Assembly (NCBI GenBank): GCA_948470475.1
Contig: OX419336.1
Span: forward strand, 22,569,945 to 22,633,944
Origin: Galaxea fascicularis
Taxonomy: Eukaryota > Cnidaria > Anthozoa > Scleractinia > Euphylliidae
Direction: 5' to 3'
Length of the DNA: 64,000 bases
In this document: positions 1 to 10,362 of the stretch, piece after piece
Numbering within the stretch: position 1 is the first letter of the stretch
Layout of the letters: each line of letters begins with the position of its first letter
Made by a program: the position numbers and the translations under genes
The notes under the pieces: generated by a model
Databases searched by the model: none
Told to the model about the DNA's origin: nothing
What the model saw: the letters and a program-made list of their open reading frames with translations, nothing else

Positions 1-1310
1 TAGTTCCTGGTACTTTTCTACCTTCCCCTCTCAATTTTGATGATGTTCTGGTCTGCTGGCACAGCTGTGTCAGTAAGTGTCCATTCCTGTGTATCTTTAT
101 GCACTAGAGTAATATCTGGCCGATTATGCTTCAGCACCTTGTCTGTGTAGATAGTCATGCCCAGGTAATCCACACTTCTCCATTTTCTGCGACTGGCAAG
201 AGTTGATGGTCATACCAGTTGTCAGTACACTCTATCCATACCTCCTGCACATCTCCCAATGTATCCGCAGGGCCATGTTGTCATGGCGCTTCCTATACTC
301 TCTCTGGGCAAGCTTATTGCATCCACTGACAATGTGCCGTACTGTTTCAGCGGATTATCCACACAATCTACACAGTGGTGTCTCTGAGGTCTTGCCTGTG
401 CTGCACTTGATGAAGTTTGTTCTTAACGCTTGTTCCTGAGCAGCCAGGATCAAACCTAGTTCTTCTATCCATACTGACCAACTCTTCCATTGTCCAGTTC
501 ACAATCCCCGTACTGTAGCGTATTAAGCCTACAGCCAAGGTATTGATACCACAAATCAAATTTCCTCCATTCAGTTTTGATCTACACAACTTCTTTACCC
601 TTTTGATATATTCCGATGTTACCTTGCCTTTCATCTCGGTGTTGAGAGTCTGGTGCAACTGTAAGATGCCAAGGTATTTGTAGCCTTCTTCCTCTATTTC
701 CCCGATATGCTGGTCATTGGGTGGGTCTATTCCGCCACTGTCAACTTCCCTTCCCCTTCTCATTTCTACAACAGCACACTTGTCTAGCCCAAGCGACATC
801 TTGATGTCTTACGAGACAATCCTTACTACTTGTCCTTGATAGGTGAGTCTAGTTGGTCTTTGCTAGCTCCGTAAAATTTCAGATCATCCATGAATAGTAG
901 GTGGTTAATTGGCTTCAAATTCGTTGCCAGTCCTTATCCAGCTGTCATCTTTCGTAGTGCTAGAGTCAAGGGTAACATGATTACTACAAACGGTAGTGGT
1001 GACAGGGAGTCACCTTGAAAAATACTTCTCCTAATGTCAACATACCCGAGAGTCGTTCCTCCTAATGTCAATACTGTCTTCCAGTTCACCATGCTGTTGC
1101 TGATTATAGAAATCATACTATTGGCAGCCCCAACCATCTCCAAGGATTTCAGGATCCATGAATGCGGCACCATACCATATGCCTTCTTGTAATCTATCAG
1201 GGCCATTGACAGGTTTGTCAACCTTCTCCGACAGTTCTTCAGGATTGCCTTAGTTGGTCTTTTGTTCCTCGTGATCCCTTCCTGTCCCCCCCCCCCCCTA
1301 CCTTTCATCT

Positions 1311-1980
1311 GTTAAGGTGGCTCAAACCGGTTTCAACACTTTCAAGAAACTCACTTATTGGAACGATTTACACTACAACACTGTATCACGTATTAGCAAT
1401 GTTGTGGCACCATATGAAACATCAATTATTGCTGAATAAAAAGCGGTCATTATTGTGACGCAAGACGTAACCATGGCAACGGGAACGCCTTGTAAAAACA
1501 CCCTATATTTTGGCTTTAGTTGCTCATATCTCCAAAACGAAGTCAGTGACCCCCATTTTTTATTGCTCGAAAGTGGTCAACAGACCAAGATGAAACTTTT
1601 TGCAAAGTTTGAAAAACTTCTGTGGAGCAGATTCGGAGCCACCTTAAAAAATAAAAAAAATTAAGGTGGCTCTGAATCTGCTCCACAGAATTTTTTGAAA
1701 CTTTGCAGACAGTTTTGTCTTGGTCTGCGGATCACTTTCCAGCATTAAAAAATGGGGGTCACCGAGTTCGTTTTTGAGATACGAGCAACTAAAGCCGAAA
1801 TATAGGGCGTTTCTACAGGGCTTTCCTGTTACTATGGTTGCGTATTACGTCACAATAATGACTGCATTTTATTCAGCAATTTCATATGGTAGCATAAAAT
1901 TGTTACTACGTGATAGTGTTATAGTGCCAATCTTTCTGATAAGTGAGGCTCTTGAAAGTGTTGAAAGCGGTTTGAGCCCT
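1311..1980. mobile_element. Fold-back (long inverted repeat) element inserted in the LINE
   Basis: Two arms of about 320-340 bp are inverted copies of each other around an A-rich spacer at about 1650-1663. The left arm begins TTAAGGTGGCTC and the right arm ends with the complementary GAGCC. Within the arms ACCCCCATTTTTTATTGC (1550-1567) pairs with a diverged complement near 1743-1760. The element sits between the LINE segments at 934-1310 and 1990-2125, so it came in after the LINE. Short ORFs inside it are fortuitous. It has no transposase and is best seen as a MITE or fold-back element. Confidence 0.8.
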
Positions 1981-2724
1981 TTCCAGGTGGTGGAATGACC
2001 TCTCTCCCATGATTCCCGTCAAAAGCTTCCACATCATGGGTAGCCAGGCCATAGGGCGATAGTTGCTGGGCCTGGGTACCCTTCGCTGGGTCCTTCTTTA
2101 TCAAAACTGTTCTTCCCCTGACCATCCACTCTGGTTCATTCCCTTGCGGACATACTGTCTTGCAAGCATTATTGCAGTCTTGAGTGTAATCCTGCCAGTT
2201 TCTTAAACCAGAACCCCTAGACTATATCGGGGCCGGCTGCCTTCCAGTTTGCCATCTTGCTCACTCCAGTTCTTATATCCTCCACAGTGATATTGATGTC
2301 TTCTTGCATCTCAGTTGGATTGAACTCCAGCTCTACGTCCTCCAGCCAAGATGCACTCTCATTTTGGCCAACTTCCTCCGACCAGATGTTGCATGCTCTG
2401 GTGTATCTGTGGTAATGAGCTCTGTAGTTTCAGTATCCCGATATTCATGTCTCACTCTTTGGGCTATTTCGTCTTGTTCCACACTCTCTAGCAACTTCTT
2501 GTTCTTAATCTGGCGCACCTGATCAGCCAATCTCTGCTCAGTGACTTCTGTCAGTTCGTTGTTGGTGTTACGGGATTTCCACAGGTCAAGCAGTCGTTTT
2601 ATGTATCCTTGTCTCTCTGGTTCACTCCAAGTTATACGAGGCCTAACTGGGGGAAACCATATTTCCCATTTCCGACGATCCTTTCCTGTCATCGGCCCAA
2701 GAGCGTTATTAATGATGCATTTGT

Positions 2725-2788
2725 CCAACCTCGTTTCCAGGGTCTCTCCTCTGGACGGGAAGAAGAGAGGCCCTGGGAACGAAGTTGG
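2725..2788. repeat. Short hairpin repeat
   Basis: An imperfect palindrome of 64 bp: CCAACCTCGTTTCCAGGG on the left pairs with CCCTGGGAACGAAGTTGG on the right, with a purine-rich loop. It interrupts or abuts the 5' side of the LINE at 1-2790. It resembles small hairpin MITEs. Confidence 0.6.
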
Positions 2789-2849
2789 CATTTACCCTGT
2801 GCCGGTAATTTGCATGCCTCCCAGACTTTCTTCCATTCAAATAACTTCA

Positions 2850-3800
2850 ATTTAATTCACCATCTTTTTTCTTTATCATGAAGATGTCGTGAGCTTGGCG
2901 GTCCGGTGCAGTTTCTTTATCATTCAAGACAAACTTTTTAAACATCAATTGAAGCAAAGGAAATTAATCAGCTATTTGTACTCGAAACTCAGCTTTATAA
3001 CAAAAATGTGATTGACGCACACCTCACGGTAACTGGATACGCTATATATTACAGGCCATAAAATGTTCACTAGAAGCTATTCATAATCATTTCAAAACTG
3101 AGTCTAAAAATGTCAATCACCGCAAGTATGTTTTTTTTTTGTGGGTTTCTGTGTTTTCACGGGATGTACTGATGTGGGTACCGAAAACATTTGCTCTAGT
3201 AGTTCAAAACAAAGCATAAGAATATTATCTCCTGGCTATGTATTTATTTTAGGCAGTACAGCTTTCATTTTTGCCCTCCGTTTAGTTCAGAATATTTCAA
3301 AAGTAATGGGGTGTGTTCACTCACATGCAGCGTGTCACAGGTATCACTGTAAATAGATGAAGTAGTTGTGAAAAGTGCTCCGCACAATTATTACGTAATT
3401 TATATAACAAAAACCTCCAACATAATATTACTTTTTTGTGTCAGTTGTACTGATTACCAAAAATATGTTGCCATGTATCCATTTTTGTCTTTAATATTAA
3501 TCTGCTCCATGGAACAACTTTATGCACGTTCAGTTACGTAGATTATCTTCATTGCAAATCCTGCAAGCATGAAGTCTCTCAAATGTCCCTCAATGTATAA
3601 ACAACACTTGCTACTGAAAGGACATCGCTCATCGAGTTTCTTGTTTGTCGTTTATTCTACTGTTTCCCTGAGTGCTGGTGCGAATGCGATGTGTAACCAT
3701 TACCAACTTCGAGACGTTGTAACGAACTTGACGTTGCCTCACTTAGTTAAGACTTGTGTTCATGAAAAAAAATGTGCCCCAAATCTCCTCCCTTTTTGAT
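2850..3800. other. No recognisable gene
   Basis: AT-rich spacer between the LINE and the first micropeptide ORF. I see no coding exon, RNA gene or clear repeat. A plus-strand ORF at 3141-3356 has a hydrophobic stretch but no family resemblance and no supporting signals. Confidence 0.5.
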
Positions 3801-3803
3801 TCG

Positions 3804-3953
3804 TTAGTTTAAGTCGCCCTTGATCGCCGGGACTGAGTTGTTAACGTAGGTGAATGGGAAGCTGTTATCGGAGAATAGCTTCTTTAGAAGATAAATTTCG
3901 CCTACTATTACCACCGCAATTGAGCCAAATGCGAGACACTCAAGGACTACCAT
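3804..3953 (-). CDS. Single-pass membrane micropeptide, tandem copy 1 (49 aa)
   Basis: Short minus-strand ORF with ATG at 3953 and TAA at 3804. The product starts MVVLECLAFG, followed by a hydrophobic helix with an acidic residue at position 19 and then YLLKKLF at 21-27, and a polar tail ending KGDLN. It aligns without gaps over its first 25 residues with the ORFs at 5115-5282, 6944-7096 and 8121-8279. Shared features are an initial M-[VF]-V, Glu at 5 (three copies), an acidic residue at 19, an aromatic at 21 and the L-K-[KH] stop-transfer. No known family is recognised. Basic residues after the helix predict a cytoplasmic C-terminus. It is too short to be convincing alone; the parallel with the other copies is what supports it. 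Confidence 0.65.
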   Translation of the reverse strand: MVVLECLAFGSIAVVIVGEIYLLKKLFSDNSFPFTYVNNSVPAIKGDLN

Positions 3954-4106
3954 GACGTCCGAACTTCCGTTCTGTCGACTCAAATGCTGTTAGTTTTGAA
4001 AACGTGCCGTTATTGGAACTTGTTAACTCTAATATGCGCTGTGTGTTAGATTTGGACGCAAGCCAAGAGAAAAATGAAACCTCAAGAGCGCAACGAAACC
4101 GCATAT

Positions 4107-4128
4107 TGTTTTTTTTTTTTTTTTTTTG
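4107..4128. repeat. Poly-T tract
   Basis: Run of about 18 T beside the SINE. It may be an unrelated homopolymer. Confidence 0.7.
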
Positions 4129-4259
4129 GCCTCTATTTTTACATGTAAATTATCAACTTCTTCTTTCCCATAATCAGACCGCTGTTCAGTTTTGCAGTCT
4201 TGTGGGAACAATGGCGCTAATTGTTACGGCTGATTCGATTATTCACGACATTCCCATAC

Positions 4260-4628
4260 TTTATTTTATTTTATTTTATTTTATTTTATTCACTTCGCCA
4301 AGCTAGCAGGGACACCGCAACAGCGTGCGCCAATTACTGCGGGCCCGAGACACAGGTCAGCACCAGGGGTGGTCACAGCCAGGGTTCGTTACGTCCCTAG
4401 TGGTTCTTTAACGTCCCACAGAATTAATTGTGGAGAGTTGTGAGACGGGACCTCAGGTTTATCGTCCTTATCCGAGAAGACTAAAAAGTCTAACCATTTG
4501 CAGATGTCATTACAAAGGCAACACATTCTTCTCAGTAATTTAAAGACCCTGAGTGTTGGTCCGGCCGGGGTTTGAACCCACGACCTCCCGCACCTCCCGG
4601 AACTCTACCAACTGAGCTAACCGGCCGA
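4260..4628 (-). mobile_element. tRNA-derived SINE with (AAAAT)n tail
   Basis: On the minus strand the element begins at 4628 with a tRNA-like head: box A as TAGCTCAGTTGGTAGAG and box B as GGTTCAAACCC (about 4565-4620). A body of about 270 bp follows, ending in a run of AAAAT pentamers at 4260-4290. The head-body-tail order is that of a Pol III SINE. It lies between micropeptide copies 1 and 2. No clear target-site duplication was found. Confidence 0.8.
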
Positions 4629-5114
4629 ACAGCTTTGTGGAATTCATATTCCGAGCGGGCCGGTACGAAAGACGAAATCACATAAAATGTGATATCTGTT
4701 CATGTTGCACACAAATTTATTGTGACAGGTTACGAGAGTAAACTATTGCTACTTAATAACATATCAGAGCAACATTTAAAATGTGCTTATCTACTTACAA
4801 AAAGAGCTTTTGCTTCGACATTGATAGAACTGTGAATATTTTACAAGTTACGGTAGTGGCTCATTGTTTAGCCATATAGCCGAGTTCTTCTTCTCGTGTA
4901 CCTCATTTTCCATCCACCAGGGAGGGTACTTTTCCAGGTTTGTTGTGACTGCAGCCAGTTGGTTTAAAAATTAAAGTTCCGCTTTTCTTCTACAAAGCTC
5001 TTAATCTTCAACAGTGGTAAACACCCATGGTGTGTGAATAATTACTTTTCTCCAAGAAGTTTCTAAAGTTTGTTCGTAGCATTAACTTCGTTTGTTACAG
5101 TGCTACTTCAGTTC

Positions 5115-5282
5115 TCAATTTGTTGCGCTCAATAACGCCAAAGCTTGCCCTCTTGAGTTAAACAACGGTCCGTAATTTACGTACGGTACTTCTTCGCCAT
5201 CGCAAATTTTCTTCAGGAGAAAAGCTTCCACAGCTAATACCGCTGCAACTGTAACTGTGACGAAAATTTCGACAAATACCAT
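5115..5282 (-). CDS. Single-pass membrane micropeptide, tandem copy 2 (55 aa)
   Basis: Minus-strand ORF with the preferred start at ATG 5282 and TGA at 5115. The frame is open further upstream to 5507, but similarity to the other copies begins exactly at this methionine, so I take it as the start. The product has a hydrophobic segment at residues 2-23 with Glu5 and Glu19, then FLLKKIC at 21-27, an acidic GEE, and a longer tail rich in aromatic and small residues. It is about 1.3 kb upstream (minus-strand sense) of copy 1. Function is unknown. The positive-inside rule predicts an outward N-terminus. Confidence 0.7.
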   Translation of the reverse strand: MVFVEIFVTVTVAAVLAVEAFLLKKICDGEEVPYVNYGPLFNSRGQALALLSATN

Positions 5283-6943
5283 GGTTTCGTTGTTTGGTCT
5301 GTCGAAAAGACGGGCTGAGAATTGTATTCTATAGGTGAATTGACTGATTCCTCCACTGCGAAAAACTTTGCGTGTAATACGTGGTGTTTTTAAATTTCTG
5401 GAAATGAGCCACTTTTCATCCCACCTGCAAGTGTATTCATCACACTTGGACAAATGAAAGACGTGTTTGCAAAATAAACCGAAATTTAAAACCGAATGAC
5501 TAAACAAGCAAGGGGTTTAAAATTGATATTGTGACACCTTTTAAGAAGTTGAGATCTGCGACATATTTTCAAAAATTTTTCATTCACATATCTGATGATT
5601 TCGTCGTGATATTTTTGAATTCTCGTATGAGTGGCGGCGAAACAGATTGGTGAGAAAAAACTGATAGAGCTTTGTAGTAAAAAATAATTTAAGCATTCAA
5701 ATGACAGCTTCAAGAAATAATGAGTTGAAACTTTATATTGAGAAAACATCCATACATTCAACGACTGTCGCAAAAATTAACTACGACCCAAAGCGCTTCA
5801 GCTCGAGTAATATTCTGCCTTACTCACTAACAAACTGAACTATTCGCTTTCCTTATTTCATAACTTTCTTTTCGACTTTTTTTTTGTGACATTGCTCAAG
5901 CGAGAGAGTTATGGCCAACATGAACTTCGCAAAAACACGCAAAAATCGGATGCTCAAACCAGCTTTTTTTTTTTTTTTACTTCAGTCTAACTAAAACCAA
6001 AGTAATTCAGTTCAATCTTGGTTTGTATGACACATGCGCACATTCACAGATGGTCATGTGACGTGCCTTGACGTCCGTGTTTTTTAATCATTTTTGATGG
6101 GGTACTAGCAACTGGCTTAACCAGATAAACACAAAGTTTCACAATCATTAATATTTATTGCGTAAGCCAGTCTACGTGCCTTGTTTTATTGTCTCTTGAA
6201 TTCGCAAAACACATTTACTTGAAAACATCAACGAGATGTAGCATGATTACGGAAATATCATACCATTATTTATGTTATGAATGACCATAAAAATCAAAAG
6301 TAAGGATATCTCTGGAAGAATACCTTTCATGGTACGAGGAAAATAAATACCCTTTTATGATGAGGATATGTACAGAAACACTAACCTGTTATCCTAAATT
6401 TTTACTACCATTTATTAAAATAACGGCATCGTGAAAATAGCGCTGACTTGATACAATGTGAGGAACTGGGGGAGTAGTGCTGTGTTCTAGCGTAGACGGT
6501 AAATTTAAAGTGTCTTCCAACCACTCTTACAATGGCGGTCAAAACCAAATACGGTTATTAGCAAATTTAGCTAAAAGAAATGTATTTTTCTTGACGTTTT
6601 TCAGTCCTATATCAATATTTCACACTTTGTCATTACTTACGTATGTCAGTTCAGACTCTAGCGGATTTTTTTCCAAAATAAAGTTTCGAAGGTCTTTTCT
6701 TTTTGACAGTTTTATGCCTGTGGCAGGAGCTTAAGGTGATACTCAGTTGTAAAGCTTAACAGTTAGCTAACAGTTTTATTGCACGCAAAGCGTCGAGATG
6801 ACCATTTACATGGACAAAATAGCTTTCCTTTCGGCAGTTTCCACCCAGACTCTTCGGCAAGTTTAAATAATCTTCCCAAATGGTAAATAAACCCAGTGTA
6901 AGCTAAATAACAACCAACTAAAGTGTTCCTCCATTCTCGAATT

Positions 6944-7096
6944 TCACAGCAAATAAGATCCATCGCCAGCCGTATGGTACTTTGAGTTAACATGTACGCG
7001 ATAAGATTTGCCTTCGCATAGTTTCTTGAGCATATACACGTCCAGTAGAGTCAAAGCTGTAAAGGTTGCCACAACAACTAGCTCCACAACGAACAT
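6944..7096 (-). CDS. Single-pass membrane micropeptide, tandem copy 3 (50 aa)
   Basis: ATG at 7096, stop at 6944. The product opens MFVVELVVVA, has Asp19, then YMLKKLC at 21-27 and a tail with GKSYRVHVN. The upstream in-frame ORF reaches 7243, but family similarity starts at this ATG. The ten bases directly upstream, GTTTAGCAAC (7097-7106), recur just upstream of copy 5. A good 3' splice-site sequence (TTTTGCAG, minus strand, near 7125) lies about 30 bp before the ATG, so an upstream non-coding exon is possible. Confidence 0.7.
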   Translation of the reverse strand: MFVVELVVVATFTALTLLDVYMLKKLCEGKSYRVHVNSKYHTAGDGSYLL

Positions 7097-7710
7097 GTTG
7101 CTAAACGTTTGACAATTTTCCCTGCAAAATGTGAAACTCTCTTTCCTAAGACTTTGTTTATTTGTCGTACAGACGCGCGAAAGCTCAGTAGGATTTAAAC
7201 TCAGCTGCCACTGTTGATTTGGACTCGTGCTATACGTAAACAACTGCGAATCTAATCAACATCTATACGACTAGCGAATGACGCATTTCTTAAAATATTT
7301 GCCATTTGGCAAGAATTCAAACAGGTGGCTAATTTATCACACCTCGCACTTTTTCCTAAAATTTATAACCTGCTGGAGTGGAAAACTAAATTATCCATGG
7401 CCCCAATGCCATTACCATAAATTGAACTAGACCCTTACATCACACTTCAATTAACATTTGCAGTGTATTTCTGCAGAGCATAAATTTAGGACGACGATAT
7501 ATAGCTGCCCATAACTTGCAATTTTCTGAGACGAAAATAGGCCATTATTGCAAAACATATAGTTTCAAGAAGGCGGCTAAAAACGCGCCGCATTTTGCTC
7601 TCTGGTTTTCTTATCAGAAGATATCAAACATATGCCTTTTGCTACACCGTTTTTTTAACGCTGTTGTATCGGATCCTCTCGTGTTCAAAATACAAAGACC
7701 CCGTAAGATA

Positions 7711-7769
7711 AGCGTCATACATACATACATAGCATACATACATACATACATACATACATACATACATAG
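7711..7769. repeat. (CATA)n microsatellite
   Basis: About fourteen CATA units, interrupted once by AGCATA. The plus-strand ORF running through it is an artefact. Confidence 0.9.
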
Positions 7770-8120
7770 CGGCTAGAATTCAAATGACTCTTCGTTACAC
7801 AAGGTTTGATGCTTGCAACAGCAGATTATTTTTTTGTACTTTAAGGCCACATCTTGCCTCTTGGGTTAAGGCCTAGTAAAATACAGTTTGCTACTTTCTT
7901 TGAAATACTGAAATGGAAGAATGTACCGCGGGCATTGAAAGTCATGCAATGAACGATTAATGCTTCGATCCAATTTGAATGTACCACAAAAACCTTTCGA
8001 TAAACAGTTGGGAATAACTTTCTTCGTGGATGAAAGCAACATTCCTGATGTATCACCAATTTGCTAAGTTTAAACCACGCTATTTACAGTTTGTTCTAGC
8101 AGTTGTCGATTTGGTATACT

Positions 8121-8279
8121 TCATCTCGCGAATACATAATATGGGATGGTAACAGGAAACGCTGGTGCCTCGCCATCTTCTTCCTCTCGAGGCTGGCCGA
8201 AGCAGTGCTTTAACAAGTAAATGTCCAAGATACTGAGTCCAGCAACGATTACTCCCAGAAAAACAACTGTCACCACCAT
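8121..8279 (-). CDS. Single-pass membrane micropeptide, tandem copy 4 (52 aa)
   Basis: ATG at 8279, stop at 8121. The product opens MVVTVVFLGV, with Asp19, then YLLKHCF at 21-27. Its acidic PREEEDGE tail differs from the other copies. The same frame extends upstream to 8423 without resemblance to the family, so the internal ATG is preferred. Helix length and the positions of the acidic, aromatic and basic residues match copies 1-3 without gaps, while the tails are unrelated. That pattern fits old tandem duplication with conserved membrane anchors and divergent tails. Confidence 0.7.
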   Translation of the reverse strand: MVVTVVFLGVIVAGLSILDIYLLKHCFGQPREEEDGEAPAFPVTIPYYVFAR

Positions 8280-10213
8280 CTTGTTTGCTTCAAATGGTTT
8301 TACTTCAACGTAGTTATTTTTGAGCAAGTCGTGCACAAGGCCACGTTCTCTGCATTTACTGAACTTCGCATTCCTTGTTTTTAACATTGGCCAGTATCCA
8401 AAATATTTGGTTGCCACCTGCAAAAAGGTTAAAGTGTTAATTTCTATGTCATTATCCCAACATGTCGTTGTGGGACAAAGATACGTGGTACATTATCAAT
8501 AATCATTTACTATTGCAGTCCTATGATTAGCCTTGTTTCCATACGTAGCGTTAATCTTAGAAGAGGAAGTCGGTGCTTTTCAGCCGAATGCAACTTATCT
8601 CTTATGCAATGCAATGGAATTCGATCTAATTTTGTTCGACGGCTAATTTCCTGGGGAACTCAGTGTTTGTGGGGATGTGGTGCTTTGTTCACACATATTT
8701 GGTCTTATTCCAACCAGGGGTCCCGTAGTCGAAAGTTTCCTTAGCTTGTCGGTCCCAGCGACAACTTAGCGAACACAAGGAATCTCACGGATTTAATCTT
8801 TCTTGATTTTAACTCTTAAATTTTAAGGGACAGACTGACAAGTCTGTGCTGTTAAAAATTTGCCACGAATTGACAAAGCGGGTTTTGATCACAATCGGTA
8901 AAATTTGTCACCAGGGTTTTTTTTATCGGACGATAATTGACACCCTCCCCTTTACGTTTTGAGACTGATAAACGTATATTTTGGCAAAGTATTTAAATAA
9001 TGCTTTGGAGTAAACGCGATTAAAGCTGCTTTACTGATAAAAACTGGCCGCTATATTCGCTATATTCGGTTCAGGCTAAATTGTTTCTCCAACCTTTTCG
9101 TTCAGTTCTGTTTTTAGTGATTACCCTTTTTGGTACAAGCCGACAACATTTTTACCAAATGTTCTGAATTTTACGATATCTATGATATATTCCTTGTTTT
9201 GCTTGCCACCCGCAGAAACAACCATCTCTTGTCAACAGTTAATATCATTCGGCCCTTTTGACAACCAGTTTTGCAAGAACTTAATTTTTACGCTTATCAC
9301 TTATGCCTGCTAAACTACACGTGGCATCTTCAATTTGTAAGACAAAGGTTGCTAAAATTAAATTATGATAAATTGTCACCACTTTTGTACGAACGGGCTA
9401 CGGTTCAAGGGATACGGAAATATGTGAAAAATGAAACCGCTGAAACCGGTTACAATTCAGAACGATTTGGTTTGGCGGCCTTTGTTGTGCAAATTAAAGA
9501 TATTTGGAAATACCAAGGTGACATGTGTCTTGCAAATTTGGATAGAGTTTCTCTGGACCCTGTGCAATAGTTGGCGTCTGAAGGGAACAATTCCGCCAGG
9601 AAGCGTTTTCACCAAAATTTTGAGTCATAACATAAGCTACCCGTTTTTCATTGCTTTATCGTAAGAAAGGTATCCTTACCTTGTGTTATATGTTGTGAAA
9701 TATCCAGTTAACATTGCCACGATTTGGCCCATCCGATTGTTATAAGCACCTAATCTATTATTATGCTTAGTTGTCCTCAATTTAAGGCTTTTGCTAAACG
9801 TTCTTATTCTTATTGAATATAAGATTCTCATTCTACGCAAAATTTTTCAACACTGAATATTTGGAATAATGTTTGAGATATTCTTGGTTTGTATCAATTG
9901 ATGTTAGAGAGGGTGCTCCATTACGTCCTTGCCGTGGTTTTCGGTAATAAAGGAAAACTGAGACTCACCTATCAATTTTACTTACCTGGGCCAAAATCAG
10001 GCCCAAAATTGCAGTGACCCTGTAAAGTAAACTTCGAAATGCAGTTTGAAATAGCACAAAGTGTCAGGCTCGGTGCAAATGTAAATATTATTCTCAGAGT
10101 CAAATTGTCTTGCTAATGCGACATTAAATTGTCTTTCGGTAACTGACAGCATTAGGCTTCCTTTCAATATCACATTCAATTTAACCTCCTGAACATCCAT
10201 AGCTTGGGTGGAC

Positions 10214-10351
10214 TCACTTGCAAATGTAGCCAGTCATTCGGTATTTGTGCCTTTCTCGGAGGCCGCAACACAAATTTCCCACAAAGTAGAGATGAAACAG
10301 TGTTACGCCAACTATCAGGAGTACAGTTACAAAAATTGCAACCGAAAGCAT
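10214..10351 (-). CDS. Diverged membrane micropeptide, tandem copy 5 (45 aa)
   Basis: Minus-strand ORF with ATG at 10351 and TGA at 10214, in a different frame from the longer ORF over the same bases. The product opens MLSVAIFVTV, continues hydrophobic to about residue 24, and has HLYFVGNLCC in place of the YLLKKLC segment, then a basic tail (RERHKYR). It lacks the acidic residue at 19. The bases before its ATG include the same GTTTAGCAAC (10353-10362) as copy 3. Strand, size, position in the series and N-terminal helix fit the family, but this is the weakest member and could be decaying or coincidental. Confidence 0.5.
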   Translation of the reverse strand: MLSVAIFVTVLLIVGVTLFHLYFVGNLCCGLRERHKYRMTGYICK

Positions 10352-10362
10352 CGTTGCTAAAC

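Larger units (their letters stand above)
1..2790 (-). mobile_element. Degenerate LINE with restriction-like endonuclease, 3' end beyond the window
   Basis: Broken minus-strand frames from about 2790 down to 1 read as one non-LTR retrotransposon pol. N-terminal region lies at 2333-2710. Reverse transcriptase follows at about 370-1310, with an FQGDSLSP motif near 1010 and an FMDD catalytic motif at 883-894. Next come a CCHC-like finger region near 300-370 and a restriction-enzyme-like endonuclease signature, RPDI followed by a downstream TDTAVP, at about 70-125. An endonuclease placed after the RT is typical of the R2/R4/NeSL-type LINE groups. Stops, frame breaks and two inserted repeats (1311-1980 and 2725-2788) show it is dead. 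Clade assignment is inferred from domain order; the LINE call itself is firm. Confidence 0.8.

Noticed and set aside
1455..1998. ORFs of 69 and 92 codons
   Set aside because: They lie wholly in the arms of the fold-back element, and each is mirrored in the other arm. Repeat artefacts.
9271..9664. Two overlapping plus-strand ORFs of 99 and 77 codons
   Set aside because: No domain, no membrane or signal segment, and no splice or family support. They overlap in different frames, as chance ORFs do in AT-rich DNA.
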